64,000 nucleotides of DNA, taken from Teichococcus wenyumeiae (GTDB lineage Bacteria > Pseudomonadota > Alphaproteobacteria > Acetobacterales > Acetobacteraceae). Positions 52,536 to 60,816 of the stretch are shown here, in pieces. A program made the position numbers and the translations under genes. The stretch lies in the NCBI RefSeq assembly GCF_003696345.1, contig NZ_RFLX01000009.1, positions 1 to 64,000 on the forward strand, given 5' to 3'. The notes under the pieces were generated by a model. The model made no database searches. It was not told where the DNA came from and saw only the letters and a program-made list of their open reading frames with translations. Numbering within the stretch: the first letter of the stretch is position 1; every line of letters begins with the position of its first letter.

Positions 52536-53978
52536 TTACTGCAGGCCGCCGACGGCCAGGCCGGCGCCGCGCGTATCGGTCGCGGCCACGCACTGGCGGG
52601 CATCGCCCGGCAGGTAGCGGTCGCAGGCGATGGCATTGCCGCGCCCGGGCTCTGGCACCTCGGCCACCGCCTGGGCCACCGGCGTGCGGTTCACCAGCTG
52701 CCGCACCGCCGGCAGGGCGGTGGCCAGCGGCGCCGCCGCCTGGCCGGAGGACGCGCCGGCATAGCGGAAGGCGGAGAGGTTGCGGCTGTGCACCATCACG
52801 GCCGAGAGCAGCGGCGGCTCCACCTGGCCCACGCCGGGGGCGGCGGCCAGGAAGAAGCCCATGCCCGGCACCACGCGGCCGGTGCCGAAGAGGTTGTTCA
52901 TGCTGAAGGCACAGGACACGGCGCCGCCTTCCCGGTCCAGCACCACCAGGGAGGAGGAAGCCGGCAGCAGCCCGAAGCTCTCGCCCCCGGCCGGCGGATT
53001 GGCCAGCAGCGCGGCGGGGTCGCCGCCGTTGCGGCGCAGCGTGGCGGCGGCGGAAAGGCCGCTGGCCTCGCCGGCGGCGGGCGCCTGCCCGGCGGCCACG
53101 GCCTGTGCCGCCACCGCGGCCGCGAGCCCGCCGTCATTGGGCAGGAAGGAGAGCGTGTCGGAGACCAGCGTCACCTGCAGCGGCGGCACCACCTGCGCCA
53201 CCGCCGGGCGCAGCGCCTCCACCGTCAGGGCACCGCCGACGCGGGGGGAGAGTTCCTCCAGCCGCCGCGCCTGGGCGCCCTGGTAGAGGTCGCCCACGCC
53301 GGAAACGCGCAGCGCCGCCAGGGTGGCGCCGAGGTCGGGCTGGGACAGCGTCTCGCCTTCCGTCAGCGGCTGGCCGCCGGGGCCGGTGAAGATGGCGCGC
53401 GCGGTGGGGTCGGCCAGCAGCGGCCCCGCCACGGCGGCGAGGTCGGTGGCCAGGGCGCGGGAGGTCAGGGCGCCGAAGCGGGCCAGTTGCTCAGCGGGGA
53501 CGATCAATTCCTCGAAAGGCCGGCGCGGCTTGCGAGTATGCAGGGCGAAAAGGCCGCGCGCCATCATCGGCACCGCCGCCGGCCGGTCGCCGCTGGCATG
53601 GCCGGGATTGGCGGCGGGGAAGAGCACCGCCTCCGTGCTGTTGCGGGCGCGGTCATAGACCAGGCAGGCGCCGCCGCCGCCGAGGCCGGCGCGGGAGGGC
53701 AGCGTGACCGACATGGCGAAAGCCGCCGCCACCGCCGCATCCACCGCCGTGCCGCCGGCCGAGAGCACGTCCCGCCCCACCAGCGCCGCGCGGGGCTCAT
53801 CCGCCACCACATAGCCCAGGAAGCCGGTAACATAGCCCGGCTGGCCGGCCGGCGTGCTGTTGCCGCCGCCGACGACGCTGCTGACCGTGCTGCAGCCGGC
53901 CAGGGTGGCGGCCAGCCCCATCAGGGCCAGGGCGCGGGGCATGGAACGGGCGGGCGCTCGGTCGCGAGTGCGGGTCAT
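52536..53978 (-). CDS. gamma-glutamyltransferase-fold lipoprotein, catalytic motifs altered
   Basis: 480 residues, shorter than typical GGT (about 560-580). It begins with a lipoprotein signal (ALALMGLAATLAGC, Cys29). GGT landmarks can be followed: LSAGGTAVDAAVAAAFAMSV, GLGGGGACLVYD, and MNNLFGTGRVVPGMGF. But key residues differ: the FRExAP segment carrying the glutamate-binding Arg is FPAANP; the self-cleavage TTHxS is SSSLV (341-345); and the C-terminal GSPGG is ASSGQ. Normal gamma-glutamyl transfer is therefore doubtful. It may be a pseudoenzyme or an Ntn hydrolase with Ser as nucleophile. It is the first gene of a pair with an aminotransferase. Confidence 0.82.
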   Translation of the reverse strand: MTRTRDRAPARSMPRALALMGLAATLAGCSTVSSVVGGGNSTPAGQPGYVTGFLGYVVADEPRAALVGRDVLSAGGTAVDAAVAAAFAMSVTLPSRAGLGGGGACLVYDRARNSTEAVLFPAANPGHASGDRPAAVPMMARGLFALHTRKPRRPFEELIVPAEQLARFGALTSRALATDLAAVAGPLLADPTARAIFTGPGGQPLTEGETLSQPDLGATLAALRVSGVGDLYQGAQARRLEELSPRVGGALTVEALRPAVAQVVPPLQVTLVSDTLSFLPNDGGLAAAVAAQAVAAGQAPAAGEASGLSAAATLRRNGGDPAALLANPPAGGESFGLLPASSSLVVLDREGGAVSCAFSMNNLFGTGRVVPGMGFFLAAAPGVGQVEPPLLSAVMVHSRNLSAFRYAGASSGQAAAPLATALPAVRQLVNRTPVAQAVAEVPEPGRGNAIACDRYLPGDARQCVAATDTRGAGLAVGGLQ

Positions 53979-54166
53979 GCGGGGAACTTCACTCCGGTCA
54001 GCCGTGGTGCGAGCGGGCGTTCTCCGCCCCGGGCTCGCTGCGGGCCATAGACTCCTTCGCCGGGGGCGGCAACCGGATGTTGCCCGGGCACCCCCTTCGC
54101 GCCCTGTGATTTGCCAGCCGCCCCTGCCGCCCGCAGACTGGCACCGCCTTGCCGGAGACTGCCATC

Positions 54167-54922
54167 TTGCCCCTACCCCGCCTCGCCGCCCTCGCCCTGC
54201 TGGGGCTTTCCCCCCTGCCGCTGGCTGCGCGCGCCGAGCCTGCCCTGAGCCCGCAGCAGCGGCAGGAAGTGATCGAGGTGCTGCGCCAGGCCCTAAAGAG
54301 CGACCCTTCCATCCTGCGCGAGGCCATCGCCGCCATGCAGCAGGCGCAGCAGCAGGACCGCGCCAGCGCCCAGCGCGAGGCCATCGCCGCCCAGGCCGAT
54401 GCCCTGCTGCGCAACCCGGCGGACCCCGTGAAGGGCAACCCGCAGGGTGACGTGACGCTGGTGGAATTCTTCGATGCCCGCTGCGGCTACTGCAAGCTGC
54501 TGCACCCCACCATGGACCAGCTGCTGAAGGCCGACCCCGGCATCCGCGTGGTGCTGAAGGACTTGCCGATCCTGGGCCCGGCCAGCGTCACCGCCAGCAA
54601 GGCGCTGCTGGCGGCGCAGAAGCAGGGCAAGTACCTGCCCTTCCAGGATGCGCTGATGCGCCTGCGCGGCGAACCCACCGAGGCCACGCTGAAGACCGAG
54701 GCGGAGCGCGCCGGCCTCGACTGGGCCCGCATCAAGCGGGACATGGACGACCCCGAGATCGCGCGCCGCCTGGCCGGCAACCTGGCCCTGGCGCAGGCCC
54801 TGTCCATTGAGGGCACGCCGGCGATCGTGGTGGGCGACCGTCTGGTGCCGGGCGCCGTGGACCTCGAAACCCTGAAGCAGCTGGTGGCCGAGGCCCGGCA
54901 GCAGCCGCGCTCCGGCGGCTGA
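54167..54922 (+). CDS. DsbA family thiol-disulfide oxidoreductase (ScsC/Com1-like)
   Basis: 251 residues from TTG 54167, chosen because GGAG lies 10 bases upstream and the product begins directly with a signal peptide (PRLAALALLGLSPLPLAARA). After it comes an Ala/Gln-rich helical region (about 28-82) and a thioredoxin fold with CGYC (Cys106, Cys109) and the cis-Pro segment EGTPAIVVGD. An N-terminal helix of this type trimerises ScsC and Wolbachia DsbA2, giving isomerase or oxidase activity. It works in the periplasm. The redox partner DsbB/D is not in the window. Confidence 0.9.
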   Translation: MPLPRLAALALLGLSPLPLAARAEPALSPQQRQEVIEVLRQALKSDPSILREAIAAMQQAQQQDRASAQREAIAAQADALLRNPADPVKGNPQGDVTLVEFFDARCGYCKLLHPTMDQLLKADPGIRVVLKDLPILGPASVTASKALLAAQKQGKYLPFQDALMRLRGEPTEATLKTEAERAGLDWARIKRDMDDPEIARRLAGNLALAQALSIEGTPAIVVGDRLVPGAVDLETLKQLVAEARQQPRSGG

Positions 54923-55046
54923 GCCACCGCGGGGCGCCGGATTGCCGTGTCGGCCACCGCGTATCACACTATCCGCACCCGCATCGCTTGGAGAGAAGAT
55001 TTGGGCGTGGGACGCCAGCCAGCGCGACGCAGGGAGGCCGCCAGCA

Positions 55047-55997
55047 GTGTCTGAGGCGCCGATCGCCCGGCCTGGCTTTCCGCATTTCCCGGTGCGCCTG
55101 CCGATGCCGGACCTGCGGCCCTGGCGGGCGGGCAACCAGCTTCCCGGCGTCTGGAGCTTCCCGGGCCCCGCGCCCGGCCCGCATGTGGCCCTGGCCTGCC
55201 TGGTGCATGGCAACGAGATCGCGGGCGCGCTGCTGCTGGCGCGCTGGCTGCGCGAGGGGCTGAGGCCCCTGCGCGGCACGCTGACCTTCATCTTCGCCAA
55301 TCTGGCCGCCTTCGACCGCTTCGACCCCGCCGACCCCACCCTCAGCCGCTTCGTGGACGAGGACATGAACCGCGTCTGGGACGAGCGCGTGCTGCATGGC
55401 AGCCGGCAGAGCGAGGAAATCGCCCGCGCCCGCATGCTGCGCCCGCTGCTGGACGAGGTGGACGTGCTGCTGGACCTGCACAGCATGCTCTGGCCTTCCG
55501 ACCCGCTGATCATCACCGGCAGCGCGCCGCAGGCGCGGGCGCTGGGGCCGAAGCTCGGCACGCCGTCGCTGGCGGTGGCCGACCAGGGCCACAGCACCGG
55601 CCGCCGCATGATCGACTCCGCCGCCTTCACCGCCCCCGGCAGCCGCCGCACCGCCCTGCTGGTGGAAGGCGGCGCGCATTGGGAGCCGGCGACGCTGGAA
55701 ACCCTGGAAGCCTGCGCCACCGCCCTGCTGCGCGAATACGGGCTGCTGCCCCCCGCACCCAGGTCCACCCCCACCGGCCGGCTGGCGGAGGTGACGCGCA
55801 CGGTGGTGGCCGGCACGCATGGCTTCGCCTTCGTGCAGGACTTCCGCGGCGGCACCATCATCCCCCGCCGCAACACCTTGCTGGCGCTGGATGGGGAGCA
55901 GGAGATCCGCACCCCGCATGACGACTGCCTGCTGGTGATGCCCAGCCCCCGCACCCTGCGCGGCCATACCGCCGTGCGGCTGGCCCGCTTTGTTTGA
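55047..55997 (+). CDS. succinylglutamate desuccinylase/aspartoacylase family hydrolase
   Basis: 316 residues with the M14-like zinc site: CLVHGNEIAG (His54, Glu57) and DLHSM (His145), the substrate Arg in DEDMNRVW, and a later Glu in LLVEGGAHW. It removes an acyl group from an N-acylated amino acid; which one is unknown. The GTG at 55047 is preceded by agggagg with 9 bases spacing. There is no signal peptide. The next gene downstream is a peptide-type binding protein, 80 bases away on the same strand, so it may process the imported ligand (inference). Confidence 0.88.
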   Translation: MSEAPIARPGFPHFPVRLPMPDLRPWRAGNQLPGVWSFPGPAPGPHVALACLVHGNEIAGALLLARWLREGLRPLRGTLTFIFANLAAFDRFDPADPTLSRFVDEDMNRVWDERVLHGSRQSEEIARARMLRPLLDEVDVLLDLHSMLWPSDPLIITGSAPQARALGPKLGTPSLAVADQGHSTGRRMIDSAAFTAPGSRRTALLVEGGAHWEPATLETLEACATALLREYGLLPPAPRSTPTGRLAEVTRTVVAGTHGFAFVQDFRGGTIIPRRNTLLALDGEQEIRTPHDDCLLVMPSPRTLRGHTAVRLARFV

Positions 55998-56076
55998 AGC
56001 TTGGCCATTCAGCCCTTGCATGGCCGTCATGTTTCTTGCTGAGGTCCAGCCTGGATTCTTCTGAGGAGCGGCGTTG

Positions 56077-57672
56077 ATGGCTGTTGCGAATTTCCGGTTG
56101 AAGGCGGCCCTGCTGACGGGTTCCGCCATGCTTGGCCTGGCCATGGCGCAGCCGGCGGCGGCCCAGAAGGTCACCATCGCCATCGGTGGCTCGGTGACCT
56201 CGCTGGACCCGCATTTCTACAATGCCTCCCCCAACCACAGCGCCGCCGCGCATTTCTTCGAGCGGCTGACCGAGTTCGACAGCAACGCCAAGATGCAGCC
56301 CGCGCTGGCCGAATCCTGGAAGGCCATCGCGCCCGATGTCTGGGAATTCAAGCTGCGCCCGGGCGTGAAGTGGCATGACGGCCGCGACTTCACCGCCGAG
56401 GATGTCGCCTTCACCATCAAGCGCGCGCCCGATGTGCCCAACAGCCCCGGCGGCTTCGGCGCCTTCGTGCGCGGCGTGAAGAGCGTGGAGATCGTCGATC
56501 CGCTGACCATCCGCTTCCACACGCCCGGCCCCTACCCGCTGCTGCCGGTGGATTTCGCCTCGCTCTTCGTCGTCTCCCGCCACGCGGGGGAGAATGCCGC
56601 CACCGAGGATTACAACAGCGGCAAGGCGGTGATCGGCACCGGCCCCTACCGCTTCTCCTCCTACACGCCGGGCAACCGCGTGCAGATGACGCGCAACGAC
56701 AGCTACTGGGCCGGCAAGCCGGACTGGGCGGAGGTGGACTTCCGCATCATCTCCAACCCCGGCGCGCGCACGGCGGCGATCATGTCGGGCGACGTGGATA
56801 TCATCGACACCGTCCCCTCCTCCGACATCCCCAAGCTGCGGCAGAACCCGAAGGTCGAGGTGACCTCGATCCAGGGCCTGCGCCTCATCTACCTGGCGCC
56901 GGACCGCTCGCGCGACGAGAACCCGGTCTTTGTCACGGACAACGATGGCAAGCCGCTGGCGAGGAATCCCTTCAACGACCTCCGTGTCCGCCGCGCGCTC
57001 TCCATGGCCATCAGCCGCGAGGGCCTGGCCGAGCGCGTGATGGAGGATACCGCCAAGCCGGCCGGCCAGTGGCTGCCGCCGGGCACCTATTCCTACAACC
57101 CGGACATCAAGCCGCTGGTGCAGGATATCGACGGCGCCAAGAAGCTGCTGGCCGAGGCCGGCTTCCCGCAGGGCTTCAAGCTCACCCTGCACACGCCGAA
57201 CGACCGCTACCCCAATGATGCCAAGACCGCCCAGGCCGTGGCGCAGATGTGGACGCGGGCGGGCGTGCAGACCACCGTCGAGGCCCTGCCCTGGAGCACC
57301 TATTCCGTCCGCTCCAACCGGCAGGAATTCGGCGTCCGGCTGATGGGCTGGGGCAGCCTGACGGGCGAGGCCTCCTATGCCCTGGTGAACATCATGGGCA
57401 CCTACAGCCAGGAAACCCGCTTCGGCGCCAATAACTCCGGCCGCTATTCCAACGCGGAGCTGGACGCGCTGACGCTCAAGGCCACTGGCACGCTGGATGA
57501 CGAGGAGCGCGAGAAGCTGCTGCAGCAGGCGGTGAAGGTGGCGATGGACGATGTCGCCATCATTCCGCTGCACCAGCTGGTGAATACCTGGGCGGTGCGG
57601 AAGGGCCTGCAGCACAGCCCGCGCATGGACGAGCGCACCCGCGCCATCGACCTGAAGCCGGCCAAGGGCTGA
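56077..57672 (+). CDS. ABC transporter substrate-binding protein, family 5, copy 1
   Basis: 531 residues from ATG 56077 (gaggag 8 bases upstream). Signal peptide ends near QPAAAQ; the mature protein has KVTIAIGGSVTSLDPHFYN, WEFKLRPGVKWHDGRDFTAE and IGTGPYRFSSYTPGN, family SBP_bac_5. Its neighbour (57793-59388) is a near-copy of the same length with many identical blocks, and both end in the same MDERTRA-x-DLKPAKG. No permease or ATPase genes accompany them. Glutathione, dipeptides or opines are typical ligands. Confidence 0.93.
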   Translation: MAVANFRLKAALLTGSAMLGLAMAQPAAAQKVTIAIGGSVTSLDPHFYNASPNHSAAAHFFERLTEFDSNAKMQPALAESWKAIAPDVWEFKLRPGVKWHDGRDFTAEDVAFTIKRAPDVPNSPGGFGAFVRGVKSVEIVDPLTIRFHTPGPYPLLPVDFASLFVVSRHAGENAATEDYNSGKAVIGTGPYRFSSYTPGNRVQMTRNDSYWAGKPDWAEVDFRIISNPGARTAAIMSGDVDIIDTVPSSDIPKLRQNPKVEVTSIQGLRLIYLAPDRSRDENPVFVTDNDGKPLARNPFNDLRVRRALSMAISREGLAERVMEDTAKPAGQWLPPGTYSYNPDIKPLVQDIDGAKKLLAEAGFPQGFKLTLHTPNDRYPNDAKTAQAVAQMWTRAGVQTTVEALPWSTYSVRSNRQEFGVRLMGWGSLTGEASYALVNIMGTYSQETRFGANNSGRYSNAELDALTLKATGTLDDEEREKLLQQAVKVAMDDVAIIPLHQLVNTWAVRKGLQHSPRMDERTRAIDLKPAKG

Positions 57673-57679
57673 GCCTGAA

Positions 57680-57710
57680 GGCCGGGGCGGGCGCTTGGCC
57701 CGCCCCGGCC
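57680..57710 (+). terminator. 13-bp hairpin after the first binding-protein copy
   Basis: ggccggggcgggc (57680-57692) and gcccgccccggcc (57698-57710) pair perfectly around a 5-base loop, 7 bases past the stop. It is followed by gcggcttta rather than a T run, so termination may be partial, allowing some read-through into copy 2. Confidence 0.65.
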
Positions 57711-57792
57711 GCGGCTTTATCGGCCGCCCCGCCTTGCGGAAAATTTATCTTTCTTGCAGAGCTTCCTCAGAAATGATCCCGAGGGAGCCACC

Positions 57793-59388
57793 ATGCCCAT
57801 GACCCCGCCAAGCTTGAAGACAGCCTTGCTGCTGGGCGCCGCCAGCTTCGGCCTGGCCGCCGCGCAGCCCGCGCTGGCGCAGGACCTGACCATCGCCATC
57901 GGCGGCTCGGTGACCTCGCTGGACCCGCATTTCTACAATGCCTCGCCCAACAACGGCCTCGGCACGCATTTCTTCGACCGGCTGACCGAGCTGGATGCCA
58001 ATGCGCAGATCAAGCCGATGCTGGCCGAATCCTGGAAGGTGATCGAGCCGACCCTCTGGGAATTCAAGCTGCGCCCGGGCGTGAAGTGGCATGACGGCCG
58101 CGACTTCACCGCCGAGGACGTTGCCTTCACCATCCAGCGCGCCCCCAATGTGCCGAACAGCCCCGGCGGCTTCGGCGCCTTCGTGCGCGGCGTGAAGCGG
58201 GTCGAGATCGTGGACCCGCTGACCATCCGCTTCCACACCGCCGAACCCTATCCGATGCTGCCGACCGATTTCGCGCAGGTTCTGGTGATCTCCCGCCACG
58301 CCGGCGAGGGCGCGACCACCGAGGATTACAACAGTGGCAAGGCCGTCATCGGCACCGGCCCCTACAAGTTCAGCGCCTATACCCCCGGCAGCCGCACCCG
58401 CCTGGTGCGCAACGACGCCTACTGGGGCGGCAGGCCGGACTGGGCCAATGTCGATTACCGCGTCATCTCCTCCGCCCCCGCCCGCACAGCGGCGATCCTG
58501 TCGGGCGACGTGGACGTGATCGACACCGTCCCCTCCTCCGACATTCCGAAGCTGGAGAAGGACGGCAAGGTCCAGCTCTCCTCCATCCAGGGCCTGCGGC
58601 TGATCTACGCCTCCTTCGACCGCAGCCGCACCGACAACCCCGTCTTTGTCACCGACAACGACGGCAAGCCGCTGGCCACCAATCCCTTCAACGACCTGCG
58701 GGTGCGCCGCGCGCTCTCCGTCGCCATCAACCGCGAGGCCCTGGCCGAGCGCGTGATGGAGAACACCGCCAAGCCGGCGGGCCAGTGGCTGCCGCCCGGC
58801 GCCTATTCCTACAACCCGGAGGTGAAGCCCCTGGCGCAGGATATTGACGGTGCCAAGAAGCTGTTGGCCGAGGCCGGCTTCCCGCAGGGCTTCAAGATGA
58901 CCCTGCACACGCCGAACGACCGCTACCCCAACGACGCCAAGACCGCCCAGGCCGTGGCGCAGATGTGGACGCGCGTCGGCGTGCAGACCACCGTCGAGGC
59001 CCTGCCCTGGTCCGCCTATTCCATGCGCGCCAACCGGCAGGAATTCGGCATGCGCATCACCGGCTGGAGCAGCTCCAGCGGCGAGGCTTCCTCCGCCCTG
59101 GTGAACATCATCGGCACCTACAATCCCGAGAAGCGCTTCGGCGCCAGCAATGGCTCGCGCTATTCCAACCCGGAGCTGGACGCGCTGACCACGAAGGCCG
59201 GCTCCACCATGGATGACGCCGAGCGCGAGAAGCTGCTGCAGCAGGCGGTGAAGATGGCGATCGACGACGTAGCGCTGGTGCCGCTGCACCAGTTAGTGAA
59301 TACCTGGGCGGTGCGGAAGGGCCTGCAGCACAGCCCGCGCATGGACGAGCGTACCCGCGCCATGGACCTGAAGCCCGCCAAGGGCTGA
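57793..59388 (+). CDS. ABC transporter substrate-binding protein, family 5, copy 2
   Basis: 531 residues from ATG 57793 (gaggga 6 bases upstream); signal peptide cleavage after PALAQ. Domains and length are as in copy 1, with long identical runs such as AIGGSVTSLDPHFYNASPN and the C-terminal AVRKGLQHSPRMDERTRA. Differences cluster around the ligand-facing segments (for example ASFDRSRTDNP here, LAPDRSRDENP in copy 1; WSSSSGEASSALVN here, WGSLTGEASYALVN in copy 1). This fits duplication followed by a change of binding preference. Its 3' end also carries a 13-bp hairpin. Confidence 0.93.
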   Translation: MPMTPPSLKTALLLGAASFGLAAAQPALAQDLTIAIGGSVTSLDPHFYNASPNNGLGTHFFDRLTELDANAQIKPMLAESWKVIEPTLWEFKLRPGVKWHDGRDFTAEDVAFTIQRAPNVPNSPGGFGAFVRGVKRVEIVDPLTIRFHTAEPYPMLPTDFAQVLVISRHAGEGATTEDYNSGKAVIGTGPYKFSAYTPGSRTRLVRNDAYWGGRPDWANVDYRVISSAPARTAAILSGDVDVIDTVPSSDIPKLEKDGKVQLSSIQGLRLIYASFDRSRTDNPVFVTDNDGKPLATNPFNDLRVRRALSVAINREALAERVMENTAKPAGQWLPPGAYSYNPEVKPLAQDIDGAKKLLAEAGFPQGFKMTLHTPNDRYPNDAKTAQAVAQMWTRVGVQTTVEALPWSAYSMRANRQEFGMRITGWSSSSGEASSALVNIIGTYNPEKRFGASNGSRYSNPELDALTTKAGSTMDDAEREKLLQQAVKMAIDDVALVPLHQLVNTWAVRKGLQHSPRMDERTRAMDLKPAKG

Positions 59389-59394
59389 GGCCAC

Positions 59395-59425
59395 ATGCCG
59401 GGCGGGCGCATGGCCCGCCCGGCAT
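59395..59425 (+). terminator. 13-bp hairpin after the second binding-protein copy
   Basis: atgccgggcgggc (59395-59407) and gcccgcccggcat (59413-59425) form a perfect 13-bp stem with a 5-base loop between the convergent binding-protein and CinA-like genes. No T run follows. The shape and distance from the stop (7 bases) match the hairpin behind copy 1, so it was probably duplicated with the gene. Confidence 0.65.
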
Positions 59426-59432
59426 CATCCCT

Positions 59433-60197
59433 TCAGGCCGGCTCGCCCGGCACCGGCGTGAAGCCGAGGCTGGCGACGAAATCACTGATCTCGGCGATGA
59501 CGCGGTCCAGCATCGCCGCATCCGTGCCCTTGGCCACCAAAGCGACGCCGCCGCCATTCTCCCGGTAATAGGGATAGGAGCCGATATCGACCTCCGGATG
59601 GCGCGCCTGGATGGCGCCCAGGCCCTCGGCGATGCGGCCTTCCTGCATCCCCCAGGCATGCACCGCGCGGCTCTGCACCGGCACGCCGCCGCGCAGGCCG
59701 GGCGCCAGTTCCTCGAACATCGCCTGCATGATGCGCGGCACGCCCGCCATCACATGCACATTGCCGATGATGAAGCCGGGCGCGATGGAAACCGGATTGC
59801 GGATCAGCGCCGCGCCGCGCGGCATGGTCGCCATGCGCTGGCGGGCGGCATTGAATTCGGCCGGCGGCTCGCGGCTGGCGTAATGCGCCGCCATCAGCGC
59901 CCAGGCTTCCGGATGCGGCTCCCACGGCACGCCGAAGGCCTGGGCGATGCATTCGGCGGTGATGTCGTCATGCGTCGGGCCGATGCCGCCGGTGGTGAAG
60001 ACATAGGTGTATTTCGCCCGCACCTCGTTCACGGTGGAGACGATGACCTCCGGCACATCCGGGATCACCCGCGCCTCGCGCAGCGGGATGCCGATCTCGC
60101 CCAGGCGGGTGGCGATGAACTTCAGGTTGGCATCCTGCGTGCGGCCGGACAGAACTTCGTTGCCGATGATCAGCAGGCAGGCGGTGGGATTCGTCAT
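59433..60197 (-). CDS. CinA-like molybdopterin-binding domain protein
   Basis: 254 residues: MTNPTACLLIIGNEVLSGRTQDANLKF at the start (positions 60117-60197), VFTTGGIGPTHDDITAECIA and the PGF-I-GNVHVMAGVP segment are those of the MoCF_biosynth domain of CinA/competence-damage proteins. It lacks the C-terminal NMN amidohydrolase domain of full-length CinA. Related single-domain proteins may act as ADP-ribose pyrophosphatases. The start overlaps the stop of the HD gene by 4 bases. Confidence 0.9.
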   Translation of the reverse strand: MTNPTACLLIIGNEVLSGRTQDANLKFIATRLGEIGIPLREARVIPDVPEVIVSTVNEVRAKYTYVFTTGGIGPTHDDITAECIAQAFGVPWEPHPEAWALMAAHYASREPPAEFNAARQRMATMPRGAALIRNPVSIAPGFIIGNVHVMAGVPRIMQAMFEELAPGLRGGVPVQSRAVHAWGMQEGRIAEGLGAIQARHPEVDIGSYPYYRENGGGVALVAKGTDAAMLDRVIAEISDFVASLGFTPVPGEPA

Positions 60198-60784
60198 GGT
60201 GCTTCCTTGGGCGGCGGCGGCACGGCCATCCGCGCCCGCGTCGCCTCGTCCAGGATGGCGCGGATCTCGGCCATCAGGGGATGCGCTGCGGTCTGCTTGC
60301 GGCCGTAGTCGAGGTTGAAAGCGTAATCGAAGCCCGCAGGGTTGCGGCCCTGCGTGTGCTGCAACAGCGTCTCCAGCTTGTCGAAGCCCTTGGCCAGCAC
60401 CGCTTCCGGCGTGGCGGCGGCCTCGTATTCCTCCCACAGCGCCAGGATCTCGGCACGGCGGGCCTCGGGCAGCGGGCGGCAAAGCTCCTCCAGGTCCGCG
60501 CGCTCCCGCGCCGCCTTGCCGCCGCCGGGGGTCTGCACGATGGCCGGGATGTCGCCGCTCAGCGCCTCGCCCAGGTCATGCACGATGCAGATGCGCAGCA
60601 GCTTGCCGAGGTCGATGCCCTCCAGCCCATCGGCGAAGAGCATGGCCATCAGGCAGAGGCGCCAGGTGTGCTCGGCGGTGCTTTCCACCCGGCCGCGCGA
60701 GGTATGGGCGCTGCGCTCCACATCCTTCAGCGCCTCGGCGGCGCGCAGGAAATCCAGCGCGCCCAGGATCTCTTCCGTCTTCAT
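60194..60784 (-). CDS. HD domain hydrolase (YfbR-like)
   Basis: 196 residues with HD-fold ligands: ESTAEHTWRLCLMA (first His), CIVHDLGEALSGDI (HD pair) and a late Asp (NLDYG). The layout matches YfbR-type 5'-nucleotidases acting on deoxynucleoside monophosphates or related small HD hydrolases. It forms an operon with the CinA-like gene (4-base overlap), which suggests nucleotide clean-up; the upstream gene is a Nudix fusion, 32 bases away, supporting this theme. Confidence 0.9.
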   Translation of the reverse strand: MKTEEILGALDFLRAAEALKDVERSAHTSRGRVESTAEHTWRLCLMAMLFADGLEGIDLGKLLRICIVHDLGEALSGDIPAIVQTPGGGKAARERADLEELCRPLPEARRAEILALWEEYEAAATPEAVLAKGFDKLETLLQHTQGRNPAGFDYAFNLDYGRKQTAAHPLMAEIRAILDEATRARMAVPPPPKEAP

Positions 60785-60816
60785 GCTGCCCTGGCCCCCA
60801 CGTTGGGGCCAGGAGC

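Noticed and set aside
52536-53978. Calling this gene a normal gamma-glutamyltransferase (ggt)
   Set aside because: Nucleophile, glutamate-binding Arg segment and GSPGG motif are all changed, so the standard activity is not supported.
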